From: Dorea longicatena
GTDB lineage: Bacteria > Bacillota > Clostridia > Lachnospirales > Lachnospiraceae
DNA length: 64,000 bases
Reading direction: 5' to 3'
Assembly: GCF_024168045.1 (NCBI RefSeq)
Contig: NZ_CP100126.1
Span: 2,699,001-2,763,000 of the forward strand
In this document: positions 9,397-17,617 of the stretch, one piece after another
Numbering within the stretch: position 1 is the stretch's first letter
Layout: each line of letters starts with the position of its first letter
Made by a program: the position numbers and the translations under genes
Notes under the pieces: model-generated
What the model was told of the DNA's origin: nothing
Databases searched by the model: none
Seen by the model: only the letters and a program-made list of their open reading frames with translations

Positions 9397-10718
9397 TATT
9401 TCATCACATAACGCTTTAATTTTGCGTTAATCCTTTCTACAGATTTATCCAATTCTGTCTTCGCATCATTATCGGTAAGTACCGAATTTTCCAGTACTTC
9501 CTGTACCGATGCACTAACCTGTGGATATACAGGTGTTTTTGATCTTGGATGTCCATATTTACTCAGCTGATGATATAAGGCTTTGTAATTCTCATCTTCT
9601 TCAAAAATCGGACTGCTCTCAAACGCTTCATATGTAGATGGGAAACTCTTACTTTCATCCCACAGACGCTTTCCACTTTCTACACCACTCATCCACTGTA
9701 CCAGCTTTGTCGCACCTTTTAGTTTCTTCGTCTTTGATGATGCCGCAAATGCCCAGGAACCGGTTGGTGTATATCTTCCGCCATCCCAGTTATCGGATAC
9801 TACATATGGTGCAACTCCAAGGTTTACATCCGGATAGTTATTATAGATTGTATTTACTTCCCATGCCCCGTCAAACTTAAATGCTGCTCTTCCGCTTTCG
9901 AACAGGTCTGTGATCTGTACTTTAGACATATATCCATTATCCAAAAACGATTTAAAATAATTCACTGTTTCCAGATTCTCTTTTGAATTGAATACACCGT
10001 TCACCTTCAGTCCATCTTTACTTACAAAGTCACCGCCATTTGACCAGAAAAACGGTGCATAATAATAAATCGTAGCTTCTCCTGTCGGGAAAGTCATATC
10101 CAGCGCATAACCTTTTTTCTTCTCTACTACCGGCTGTACTTTCTTTAACACCTTTGTGAATTCACTCCATGTCCATGGGTGATCTGCATCTGGAACTTCT
10201 ACACCCGCTTCTGCGAGAATATCTTTGTTATAATAAAGTCCCACGCTGGATTCCATTGCTCCAAGCGCATAGAGCTTGTTATTATACGTTCCCTGCTGAA
10301 TAATGGAATCCAGATACACGCTCTTTTCTTCGTCTGTTAATTTTGCAAGCGGCTGAATAATTCCATTCTCTGCATATGCCGCAATGTTCGGTCCGTCAAC
10401 AGTCAGCACATCCGGCAGATCTCCTGACATAACCGATGCATTAATCTTATCCGAATAGCCTCCACCACTGTCATTTCGTGGAATAAATTCAATATCTGCA
10501 AAATATTTCCCATCATATTTCTTATTAAATGCATCTACAGATTTCCTGTAGCACTGTCCTTCTTCTGTGTCTTCGATTGAATGTACCCAGATAGAAAGAT
10601 ATTCTTCGCCTTTGTCATATCCCTTTACTTCTCCTGGTTGCGGCTGTTTATCTCCACACCCCGTCAATGCCATTGCAAAGAATGCTGCCAGCAGTACCCC
10701 TACTGTTCGTTTCTTCAT
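9396..10718 (-). CDS. sugar ABC transporter substrate-binding lipoprotein
   Basis: Extracytoplasmic solute-binding protein, 440 residues, with signal sequence MKKRTVGVLLAAFFAMA and lipobox LTGC (Cys21) for lipid anchoring. The body resembles CUT1 family-1 binding proteins (YSDKINASVMSGDLPDVL, then W-rich ligand segments). It is first in the operon behind the promoter at 10782-10810 and, with the GH32 gene at the end, presumably binds sucrose or fructo-oligosaccharides. The exact ligand is inferred, not seen. Confidence 0.92.
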   Translation of the reverse strand: MKKRTVGVLLAAFFAMALTGCGDKQPQPGEVKGYDKGEEYLSIWVHSIEDTEEGQCYRKSVDAFNKKYDGKYFADIEFIPRNDSGGGYSDKINASVMSGDLPDVLTVDGPNIAAYAENGIIQPLAKLTDEEKSVYLDSIIQQGTYNNKLYALGAMESSVGLYYNKDILAEAGVEVPDADHPWTWSEFTKVLKKVQPVVEKKKGYALDMTFPTGEATIYYYAPFFWSNGGDFVSKDGLKVNGVFNSKENLETVNYFKSFLDNGYMSKVQITDLFESGRAAFKFDGAWEVNTIYNNYPDVNLGVAPYVVSDNWDGGRYTPTGSWAFAASSKTKKLKGATKLVQWMSGVESGKRLWDESKSFPSTYEAFESSPIFEEDENYKALYHQLSKYGHPRSKTPVYPQVSASVQEVLENSVLTDNDAKTELDKSVERINAKLKRYVMK

Positions 10719-10746
10719 AGCTTTCTCCTTTCAGATTCACGATTGC

Positions 10747-10770
10747 GTAACCAGTTAAGTAACCGGTTAC
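10747..10770 (+). promoter_or_regulatory. LacI-family composite operator A
   Basis: Half GTAACCAGTTAA is followed directly by the perfect 12-base palindrome GTAACCGGTTAC (10759-10770). It lies just downstream of the -10 of the transporter operon, around and after the predicted start site, a position suited to repression by the divergent LacI-type regulator. Confidence 0.75.
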
Positions 10771-10781
10771 TTTATATGTTC

Positions 10782-10810
10782 ATAATACTATCCAGAATCT
10801 TACTTGTCAA
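10782..10810 (-). promoter_or_regulatory. promoter of the fructoside operon
   Basis: Minus strand: -35 TTGACA (10805-10810), 17-base spacer, -10 TATTAT (10782-10787). It is flanked by operators A (downstream) and B (upstream). Confidence 0.8.
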
Positions 10811-10827
10811 TAGATTTCAAAGAAAAA

Positions 10828-10851
10828 AGTTACCGGTTACTTAACTAGTTA
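10828..10851 (-). promoter_or_regulatory. LacI-family composite operator B
   Basis: Read on the minus strand: ATAACTAGTTAA followed by GTAACCGGTAAC. It is the same composite motif as operator A in inverted orientation, about 57 bases away, between the two divergent promoters. Confidence 0.7.
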
Positions 10852-10859
10852 TTTTTTGT

Positions 10860-10888
10860 TTGATTTTTTTCAATGCACTTGCTATACT
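10860..10888 (+). promoter_or_regulatory. promoter of the LacI-family regulator
   Basis: TTGATT (10860-10865), 17-base spacer, TATACT (10883-10888). Operator B lies just upstream, so autoregulation is plausible. Confidence 0.65.
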
Positions 10889-10919
10889 GATAATATACAT
10901 TATAAGGAAGAGGATTTAC

Positions 10920-11945
10920 ATGAAACAGAAAAAAGTAACTTTTGCAGATATAGCCGCTTATACAGGCTTTTCAAAAACTACCATTTCCAGATATTTTAAT
11001 AATCCGGATTCTCTGACTCTTGAAAATCAGGAAAAAATCACTCATGCACTGGATGTCCTTGGATACCAGGAAAATAAGCTCGCCAAAGTACTGGCTAATG
11101 GAAAAAGTGAATTTGTTGGAATTATCATCCCCAACCTGTATCTTCACTATTACTCTGAGATGTTAAACCAGTTACTTTCTACTTACGAAAAGTATAATTA
11201 TAAATTTCTTGTATTCATTGGAAATAATAAAAAAGAAATTGAAGAAAAATATATTCATGAACTGATGGCTTATAAGATTGAGGGACTTATTGTCTTAAGC
11301 AATACCATTTCGTCTGAAGAACTTGCTTCTTATAAACTCCCGGTTGTCACGATTGAACGGGAATGTGACCGTGTCTGCAGCGTGTCTACAGACAACTATC
11401 TGGGTGGTGTTCAGGCAACCAGTTTGTTGATACGTAATAACTGTGATGTCATTTTACATATCAATTCCATATTTTCTGATACCCTCCCGACTTATGGGCG
11501 TATTCAGGGATTTGAAGATATCTGTAATGAGCATCATATTACTCACGAACTGATCCAAAGAAATATGGGAAACACTTATCAGGAAACTTTAGCTCAGCTA
11601 AAGAATATATTTAATGAAATTGAAGAGAAATATCCGGCACAAAAAAAGGGAGTCTTTCTTGCGAATGACACTTATGCCAGTATGTTCCTAAACCTGATAT
11701 TCCAGAAATACGGAAAACTTCCGAAGGATTATCAGATTGTCGGATTCGATGATTCTCCTATTGCAAGCGAAGCCATCCTTCCAATCACAACCGTTGGACA
11801 GCAAATTGAGAAAATTGCACAGACTGCCATGGAACTTCTGGTTCTCCAGATGAATGAAATGAAAAAAAGAAAACCAACTCCTTTAAAAGAGCCGGTTCAT
11901 AAGCAGATTACGCCTGTATTGATCCGACGTGATACTACAGAATAA
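10920..11945 (+). CDS. LacI-family transcriptional regulator
   Basis: Represses or activates the divergent fructoside operon. The N-terminus is the LacI HTH: VTFADIAAYTGFSKTTISRYFNN then a hinge LDVLGYQENKLAKVLANG, followed by a periplasmic-binding-protein-like sensor domain (FVGIIIPNLYLHYYSEML, GIFLANDTYA-like segment, QIVGFDDSP). The start is placed at 10920 behind GGAAGAGG rather than the open ATG at 10860, because a 60-base extension would encode a hydrophobic stretch and overlap the promoter. 341 residues, normal for LacI. Confidence 0.93.
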   Translation: MKQKKVTFADIAAYTGFSKTTISRYFNNPDSLTLENQEKITHALDVLGYQENKLAKVLANGKSEFVGIIIPNLYLHYYSEMLNQLLSTYEKYNYKFLVFIGNNKKEIEEKYIHELMAYKIEGLIVLSNTISSEELASYKLPVVTIERECDRVCSVSTDNYLGGVQATSLLIRNNCDVILHINSIFSDTLPTYGRIQGFEDICNEHHITHELIQRNMGNTYQETLAQLKNIFNEIEEKYPAQKKGVFLANDTYASMFLNLIFQKYGKLPKDYQIVGFDDSPIASEAILPITTVGQQIEKIAQTAMELLVLQMNEMKKRKPTPLKEPVHKQITPVLIRRDTTE

Positions 11946-11967
11946 TACCGGTAGTGAGCAAATGATA

Positions 11968-12008
11968 AATTCCCTGAAGTTTTATTATTCACTTCAGGGA
12001 ATTCTTTT
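11968..12008 (+). terminator. terminator after the LacI gene
   Basis: Stem AATTCCCTGAAG / CTTCAGGGAATT (11968-11979 and 11992-12003) followed by CTTTTG. It separates the convergent LacI and Rpn genes. Confidence 0.75.
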
Positions 12009-12016
12009 GACAAATT

Positions 12017-12316
12017 CTATATTTGGCTTTTTAATTTCTCAACCACTTTTTGAATTATGTTTATATCTTCTTCTAATTCATCTGCTATCTGTTCTGTTGA
12101 TTTTCCTTTTTTCAATTTCTTCTTTATTATTTTTTCTAAGAGTATCCGCTTTCCAATTTCGATTCCATCCTGTCTTCCAATCTCGATTCCGTCCTGTCTT
12201 CCAATTTCGATTCCATCCTGTCTTCCAATCTCGATTCCATCCTGTCTTCCAGCCTCATACTCTGCTTTCCGCAGTTTCTTTTCTTCAAACTCTTTGTCAT
12301 ATTCATAGATGCTCAC
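12017..12316 (-). CDS. putative internal short Rpn product (RpnS-like)
   Basis: An in-frame GTG at 12316 (VSIYEYDKEF) follows a good Shine-Dalgarno GAGGTG (12323-12328) with a 6-base spacing. Translation from it would give a 99-residue protein holding only the four GRQDGIEI repeats and the C-terminal helical part, without the nuclease core. E. coli rpn genes are reported to make such intragenic short forms that inhibit the full-length nuclease. That this start is used here is an inference. Confidence 0.4.
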   Translation of the reverse strand: MSIYEYDKEFEEKKLRKAEYEAGRQDGIEIGRQDGIEIGRQDGIEIGRQDGIEIGKRILLEKIIKKKLKKGKSTEQIADELEEDINIIQKVVEKLKSQI

Positions 12317-13030
12317 TTTGATCACCTCAGTCTTATTCTTCAATAAAAACTCTGCCAGGATTCCTTCTTCTATGCATTCGTCAACTGCTCTCGTAACTGC
12401 TTCTTCTAAAGAGACATCCTGTTTCGCCGCATATTTTCTTACTCTGGCGACATATTGTGCATATTCCTTTAATGTTCTACAATGTTCCATCAAATCTGAA
12501 CTGTGGCCATCATTCACATTCAGCATAGTCACTCTTAACTCCAGATCTGGATTTTCTGTTGGATTCTCGTATGCAGAAGATAATCGGAACTCACTACGAT
12601 CTTCTACTTCTTTTGTTCCATTATAAAATACTAAAAATCTTGGCGTTGGTATCTTTTGTATCACAGTTGAATATAATGATTTCCGAACCACTAATCGTTG
12701 ATACTCATCCGCAATATAAAACAAATTTCTAAGTGGAATATTCGGATTATACGTTGACTGATGTTCATATAAATATAAATTCATATCCATGATAAACGCC
12801 AGATCATTTTTCATTCCCATATAAATCGCATTTTCCAATGTAACAACTTGCAACTTTTCCGGATCTGTGTACTCTCTCCCATTCACCGCATTGTACAATG
12901 ATAACAAATTCTCTTTGTCATGGTACAACATTCTAAAAATTGTATCCTTGTACATCCTTTTTGCCTTTAACTGCCGGTTATTCACCTGATACTTTTGATT
13001 ACGTCTTTTCTGACCCTTTCTTTTCGCCAT
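12017..13030 (-). CDS. Rpn family recombination-promoting nuclease
   Basis: PD-(D/E)XK nuclease of the Rpn/transposase-31-like family. With the start at 13030 the product is 337 residues; the ATG sits 9 bases after AGGAGG, whereas a longer reading to 13210 has no ribosome site and an unusual N-terminus. The catalytic core reads D76 (KNDLAFIMD) and E89-x-Q91 in YEHQS. Near the C-terminus the octapeptide GRQDGIEI occurs four times in a row, then a basic helix and a putative small helical domain (KSTEQIADELEEDI). E. coli Rpn proteins are DNases promoting RecA-independent recombination and some act as antiphage toxins. The Shine-Dalgarno is inside a hairpin and a candidate internal start exists; see findings. 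Confidence 0.88.
   Translation of the reverse strand: MAKRKGQKRRNQKYQVNNRQLKAKRMYKDTIFRMLYHDKENLLSLYNAVNGREYTDPEKLQVVTLENAIYMGMKNDLAFIMDMNLYLYEHQSTYNPNIPLRNLFYIADEYQRLVVRKSLYSTVIQKIPTPRFLVFYNGTKEVEDRSEFRLSSAYENPTENPDLELRVTMLNVNDGHSSDLMEHCRTLKEYAQYVARVRKYAAKQDVSLEEAVTRAVDECIEEGILAEFLLKNKTEVIKVSIYEYDKEFEEKKLRKAEYEAGRQDGIEIGRQDGIEIGRQDGIEIGRQDGIEIGKRILLEKIIKKKLKKGKSTEQIADELEEDINIIQKVVEKLKSQI
12153..12248. repeat. four 24-bp tandem repeats in rpn
   Basis: Unit CCAAT(T/C)TCGATTCC(A/G)TCCTGTCTT repeated four times without spacers at 12153, 12177, 12201 and 12225. The unit is a multiple of three, so copy-number change would preserve the reading frame and add or remove GRQDGIEI octapeptides. Confidence 0.95.
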
Positions 13031-13039
13031 ATTCTGTTT

Positions 13040-13057
13040 CCTCCTGTATGCAGGAGG
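13040..13057 (-). promoter_or_regulatory. hairpin sequestering the rpn ribosome-binding site
   Basis: On the minus strand CCTCCTG-CATA-CAGGAGG forms a perfect 7-bp stem with a 4-base loop. Its 3' arm is the AGGAGG Shine-Dalgarno for the ATG at 13030. It should restrain translation of full-length Rpn. Confidence 0.7.
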
Positions 13058-13270
13058 ATGTCTTTTTACTCTTTCAGTCATCTCCTGCTTTTTTACAATT
13101 GATTGGTATGAAAGCATAGATTTCTGAAATAAAATTAGATTATAGATGGTATATGTTGTTTTTATATACCGTTGATTTTTTTTGAAATATGCTTTGGTAC
13201 ATATTAACATATCAATAAATATTAATCAATGTATTTTTTACTATTTCCTTTTTTGATAATGTTAATCACC

Positions 13271-13660
13271 TTAGCAATAAGGTATTACAAAATAATATTT
13301 TTTTCTTGTTTCAATTCTGTATACAGAACTTTTTGTATCCCATGAAACATAATATAATCCCGGAATAATTTTTTGCGTATCAACATCCACTATTTGCTTT
13401 TGTGTTTCTTCATTCTTTTGATATACTATTTCTTTTTTAACTTTTGGAGCAGACCATCCAAAATATACAATATAAATACGTGTACCATTTTCACATTTAT
13501 GCCGGCGTGCTGGTCCTAGCTCGTATAATTCATCAAAAGAATTTACACTCTGTCTCGTTACTAATCCATCTTTCATGAAGGCAATTGGTCCATATATATA
13601 CAAAAATACGATTCCGATTATGAGCAGACATAATATTTTGATTTTATTATTCTTTAACAT
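13271..13660 (-). CDS. small membrane-anchored hypothetical protein
   Basis: 129 residues with one N-terminal hydrophobic helix (KILCLLIIGIVFLYIYGP, about 9-26) and a polar, probably extracytoplasmic C-terminal part with a beta-rich end (YYVSWDTKSSVYRIETRKKYYF). No recognisable domain. It lies in the accessory patch between the Rpn gene and a decayed gene tail, is AT-rich like the patch, and has a ribosome site GGAGGTG upstream. Function unknown. Confidence 0.6.
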   Translation of the reverse strand: MLKNNKIKILCLLIIGIVFLYIYGPIAFMKDGLVTRQSVNSFDELYELGPARRHKCENGTRIYIVYFGWSAPKVKKEIVYQKNEETQKQIVDVDTQKIIPGLYYVSWDTKSSVYRIETRKKYYFVIPYC

Positions 13661-13730
13661 GCGGCACCTCCTAAAACAGAGTATATTTTTGAATATAGCT
13701 CCTGTTTTTAGATTAGAATAACATTCCTTA

Positions 13731-13825
13731 TTTTATTTTCAATATGTAATTTAGAAATGCTCAATTTTTATAAAACTTCTACAACTCTTTCATCTTTCCA
13801 AGAATCTTCTGAGTAAAATGCTTCA
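13731..13825 (-). pseudogene. stray 3' tail of a BceA-like ABC ATPase gene
   Basis: About 90 bases nearly identical to the last codons and 3' flank of the ABC ATPase gene ending at 14985. On the minus strand it contains the same codons for ILGKMKEL and stop, but one extra base upstream (TTTACTCAGAAGATT against TTTATCAAGAGATT) breaks the frame. No other part of the gene is present, so it is a remnant of an old duplication or deletion. Confidence 0.75.
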
Positions 13826-13833
13826 TGATTGCA

Positions 13834-14088
13834 TTATATAATCTCATGTTCTGCTCTTGCTTTATCTTCCTTTCTCACCAGAATTTCATATTCATATGCC
13901 TTATCCTGATCTACTTCGATACTTCCAAATTGGGATCTCTTCGTTCCTTTTCCCTGAAAAAGCCACTCTGAGTCCTGATTTCTTACTTTATGTTTGTATG
14001 GAATCTTCGCTAGATCCAGCGCATCCCGGATCTCGTTGAACCGCTTCATGTCATGTCCGATATAGATAGATTCTGTCATTAATTTCAT
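13834..14088 (-). CDS. small hypothetical protein (DUF2007-like appearance)
   Basis: 84 residues, no membrane segment, start ATG behind AGAGGATC. The opening TESIYIGHDMKRFNEIRDALDLAKIPYKHKV resembles the layout of small DUF2007-type signal-transducing-like proteins (a short beta strand, then a helix, then a beta strand), but similarity is by eye only. The remainder (YEYEILVRKEDKARAEHEII) continues an alpha-beta pattern. Function unknown; neighbours are gene remnants. Confidence 0.6.
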   Translation of the reverse strand: MKLMTESIYIGHDMKRFNEIRDALDLAKIPYKHKVRNQDSEWLFQGKGTKRSQFGSIEVDQDKAYEYEILVRKEDKARAEHEII

Positions 14089-14229
14089 AGGCCGATCCTC
14101 TTTTCGTAATTTCTTAATTTTGATTATACTCTATTCTTTTGGGCGATTCTATAACAACTTTCTTAATATTTCTTATCTTGATACAAGCAAAAAGCTGCCC
14201 TGTACTTCTACAGCAGCAGCCTTTCACCA

Positions 14230-14720
14230 TTATCCTTCAGCAGCTTTTTCGTTCTGTATCTTTTCTTCCCACGTCTGCATATACTTCACCTCTGTCTTCT
14301 CACTTGCTCTGATCTGACAAACACGTCTATGCATTTCTTGAATCCGTTTACTTTCGCATGCCCCTGACACTTCATCTGTACTATGTTGCATATACTTCAA
14401 AAGTTCTATCAGCTCTGATGGTAGCAACTCTGGATGTTCCCCTCTGGTATTTAAAAATATCCTCGTTGCTCCATCATCCAGTTTCAATTCCGGGATCTCC
14501 TCACATTTCATCTGAAATGTGTAGCGATATAAGCCATATCCAAACAAATCAAATGGCGTAATCATCACAACCAGGACTTCATTCAACAAGTTGAAATCAG
14601 CGGCTCCCGGTGGTAATAGTTTACTGTCAATGATTTGTCCAGCAAGTTTAATTCTTTTAATGATCTTCTTTGGTCCATAAGTAGCTCTCCGCTCTTATAC
14701 AGATATGTTCCCTGTAAAGA
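14230..14720 (-). pseudogene. decayed C-terminal fragment of an Rpn/PD-(D/E)XK family protein
   Basis: The ORF from 14589 encodes PFDLFGYGLYRYTFQMKCEE, LDDGATRIFLNTRGEHPE and ELIELLKYMQHSTDEV, the conserved middle and C-terminal part of Rpn-family nuclease/transposase proteins. In-frame coding similarity (KRIKLAGQIIDSKLLPPGA) continues upstream of that ATG to about 14690, and a piece in a shifted frame (GTYLYKSGE) precedes it, indicating a frameshift. The catalytic EHQ region is absent. It is therefore a remnant, unrelated in detail to the intact Rpn at 12-13 kb. Confidence 0.7.
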
Positions 14721-14984
14721 AGAGCTGTTTATCTTTATGGATATGATAACACAGAGTTTATATATATACCAGTATATACAGTCAACTTCTTTTATCAGGC
14801 ATGCATTATCTGTTTGTTGTATTGTTCATTTTGGATTCTTTCCCGATTATCTGGGTCTGAAATAAATGAATGGTAACTATAAATACAGTGCAGATATTAG
14901 AATTCATCTGCGTATCGATACAATAACATGCCTGATTTTTATTTTCAATACGTGGTTTAGAAATGCTTAATTTTTGTGAACCTT
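14721..14984. other. gene-free stretch
   Basis: AT-rich spacer between the Rpn fragment and the ABC exporter operon. The only recognisable structure is the 14937-14984 segment, which matches the 13731-13790 copy of the ABC-gene 3' flank. No ORF with a ribosome site or RNA gene was seen. Confidence 0.6.
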
Positions 14985-15710
14985 CTACAACTCTTTCATC
15001 TTTCCAAGAATCTCTTGATAAAAAGATTCTTGATTTCTATTATTCTCCAAGTCTTCCAATATCACACCATCTTTCAGCAGAATCAACCGGCTGCAATAAC
15101 TTGCCATCTGTGGGTCATGTGTAACCATAATAATCGTCTTTCCCATATGTTCATTAATATCCTTCAACGACTCAATCACAATCTTCCCAGACTTCGAGTC
15201 AAGGTTTCCGGTCGGCTCATCCGCAAAAACAATCTCTGGATCATTTATTAATGCCCTGCAAATGGCAACTCTCTGCCTTTCGCCTCCTGACAATTCGTTT
15301 GGCATCTTTTTTTCCAAAGTTCTGATTCCGAATTTTTCCATTAACACTCTTGCTCGTTCTTTTTTGGAATCATCTACTGTTTTGCTGATATAGAAAGGCA
15401 GCATAATGTTTTCAAAAACATCTAGGCTATCCATCAAATAAAATTCTTGAAATACGAAGCCTAATTCTTCTCTTCGTATTCTCGCAAGTTCTTTATCTGA
15501 CAATTTTGAGATTTCATTTTTCTTGTATAGAAGTGTCCCATCTGTTACAGATTCAATTAATCCCAGAATTTTCAAAAGTGTTGTCTTGCCACTCCCTGAT
15601 TTTCCTATAATCCCGACAAATTCTCCATCCTGTACATTTAGTCCGATGCCCTTTAGCACCTCAAATTTACCGTAATTTTTCACAATCTTCTCTCCGCTGA
15701 TCACTTCCAT
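14985..15710 (-). CDS. ABC transporter ATPase, BceA-like
   Basis: ATPase partner of the adjacent FtsX-type permease, 241 residues. Walker A GKSGSGKT (36-43), signature LSGGERQRVAICRAL, Walker B IVFADEPTGNLDS, switch VTHDPQM. This is the MacB/LolD/BceA subfamily, which works with FtsX-domain permeases in antimicrobial peptide resistance, lipoprotein release or export. Its start overlaps the permease stop by 10 bases. The final 90 bases also exist as a broken copy at 13731-13825. Confidence 0.92.
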   Translation of the reverse strand: MEVISGEKIVKNYGKFEVLKGIGLNVQDGEFVGIIGKSGSGKTTLLKILGLIESVTDGTLLYKKNEISKLSDKELARIRREELGFVFQEFYLMDSLDVFENIMLPFYISKTVDDSKKERARVLMEKFGIRTLEKKMPNELSGGERQRVAICRALINDPEIVFADEPTGNLDSKSGKIVIESLKDINEHMGKTIIMVTHDPQMASYCSRLILLKDGVILEDLENNRNQESFYQEILGKMKEL

Positions 15711-17578
15711 ATCTTTTCCCTTCTTTCACCCTGAATTTGTTGCTTAACAAGTCTCCATCCATACTCTCTTAATAAGATAATGTACCCTGCCTGAAACAAC
15801 AACAGCACAAAAAATGTTATCAATACCTGTTTTTTCAAGAGCCAATCAACGTTCCATGTAATATAACTCAAAGCACCACCACTTATTACAATCGAAAGTA
15901 TAAATACGATCCATAAAGAAAGCGAAAGTTCCTTTTTCACATTTTTCTTTATTTCTTTGGTCTCCATGCCTATTTTTTTCAAGAATCCATATTTCATACT
16001 TACATTAGAAATGTCTGACCATATTTTTATAGATAAAATCATTATTCCACTAATAATCAAAAATGCACCAATACAAATGTAAAAGATAAGAGTTGTCAGG
16101 TCATCCTGTCTGTCTTCTTTCATCAATGAGCCTTTATAAAAACCAATTATCTCATATTTCTTTTCACATACTTTTAATTTGCCCTCATCAATCGCCGTCT
16201 CTTTTTCTGTTTGCTGCGTCATAATAACCGTATTCTTTTTCTGCAAAGATCTAAGCATATCAAAATCACTATTATTCATAACCAGAATTCGTATAATATC
16301 CGACTGTTGAGCAACAAATAAAACTTCTTTCACTTCTTTTTTTATCGCAAATTTACGCATTCCTGTTGCTGTTTTTAAATAAACATGTTTATCCTGAAAC
16401 ATGTTTTCATCGTCTTGTTTTGATTTTTCCAGAACTGCCTTTACCTCTCCCTGTTTGATATGCTCTTTCTTATTCTTTGTAAGTTTGTTATAGGAATCCT
16501 CCGAAATACCTACATATTCCCCTCCATCATTGCTTATGAGCGGAATATACGCATATTCATCTATTTTTTCATCTGGTTCTTTTATAACCTTATGAATTTC
16601 GTCTGTATATTTTTCTTCTGTCATACATACATAATTATATGGATATTTCCATAAATACTCGGAAGAAAGATTACCGTATTCTATAATATTGATATTTACA
16701 ATCACCCATACAAATACATTAATAATAAAAACAATTAAAATTATATTTTTATTTTCTGAAAATCTGTGATACAACGTTTTTAGCGTAAGAATATATCTGT
16801 CATACCATTTTTCTTTCTTTTTCACCCATCGCAATATAACATTTCCCAAATAAGTAAACCAAAGATATAATCCGGTCAGCGAAAAAAGAACTCCATATTT
16901 CATACGTGGATATGTCATAGGAACCTTCGAAAAAAGAATAATTGCAAACACAAAACAGATCAGCCCTGCAACCGCACCTATCACGCTTGCTTTAACAGAC
17001 GGAACCGTCCCCCTTTTCTGTTCCGTATTCAAAAGCGAAGCCAGTGAATTGTTTTGAATTTTTATTATATTCATGATTACTGCAATGCACAAAATAACAC
17101 ACATATAAAAACATGTACTTCCAATATCCTTTAGAAACCAGCATGGATCTTGAACTGTTTGAATCCCTTCTTTTCTGAATATAGACTGAAGAAGAATTAC
17201 AAAAGGCGTTCCCAGTACACACCCAATCAGCCACGAAATACCACATATAATCCCATATTCCAGAATTATCATCCGGATAATATCTTTCTTTTCTTCTCCG
17301 AATACCATAAACATTCCATAATCTTTGATTCTTATCCGGCTATAATTGCTTACTGTATAGCTGATCAAAATCAGGCCAATAAACAGCAATATATACATGT
17401 ACGTTTGAATCGCAACTCCTTGTTGCGACCGAACTCTTTCTTCCATACTCATCGTTCCAAGAACCAATTCTTTAACTCCAAGAAACACGAATAATATAAT
17501 TGCAGCTAAAATAGTACTCATAAAACATACAATACTATTACGCACATTCTTTTTTAATATTTTCAATAATACTTTCAT
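15701..17578 (-). CDS. FtsX-domain ABC permease, BceB-like
   Basis: 625-residue integral membrane protein with the BceB layout: one N-terminal helix, a three-helix FtsX block (about 60-165), more helices to about 300, a large extracytoplasmic domain (roughly 310-490) and a final FtsX block at the C-terminus. Such permeases sense or expel peptide antibiotics such as bacitracin and are usually paired with a BceRS two-component system. Here the operon instead opens with a PadR regulator. Substrate unknown. Confidence 0.88.
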   Translation of the reverse strand: MKVLLKILKKNVRNSIVCFMSTILAAIILFVFLGVKELVLGTMSMEERVRSQQGVAIQTYMYILLFIGLILISYTVSNYSRIRIKDYGMFMVFGEEKKDIIRMIILEYGIICGISWLIGCVLGTPFVILLQSIFRKEGIQTVQDPCWFLKDIGSTCFYMCVILCIAVIMNIIKIQNNSLASLLNTEQKRGTVPSVKASVIGAVAGLICFVFAIILFSKVPMTYPRMKYGVLFSLTGLYLWFTYLGNVILRWVKKKEKWYDRYILTLKTLYHRFSENKNIILIVFIINVFVWVIVNINIIEYGNLSSEYLWKYPYNYVCMTEEKYTDEIHKVIKEPDEKIDEYAYIPLISNDGGEYVGISEDSYNKLTKNKKEHIKQGEVKAVLEKSKQDDENMFQDKHVYLKTATGMRKFAIKKEVKEVLFVAQQSDIIRILVMNNSDFDMLRSLQKKNTVIMTQQTEKETAIDEGKLKVCEKKYEIIGFYKGSLMKEDRQDDLTTLIFYICIGAFLIISGIMILSIKIWSDISNVSMKYGFLKKIGMETKEIKKNVKKELSLSLWIVFILSIVISGGALSYITWNVDWLLKKQVLITFFVLLLFQAGYIILLREYGWRLVKQQIQGERREKIWK

Positions 17579-17617
17579 ATACTATTCCTTTAAAGAAAAA
17601 TGTTTCCCCATCTCTTG

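Noticed and set aside
12153..12248. Possible CRISPR array
   Set aside because: Repeats are head to tail with no spacers and code in-frame for an octapeptide inside rpn.
13031..13210. Rpn start at 13210
   Set aside because: The extension crosses the hairpin-bound ribosome site and has no homology to Rpn N-termini.
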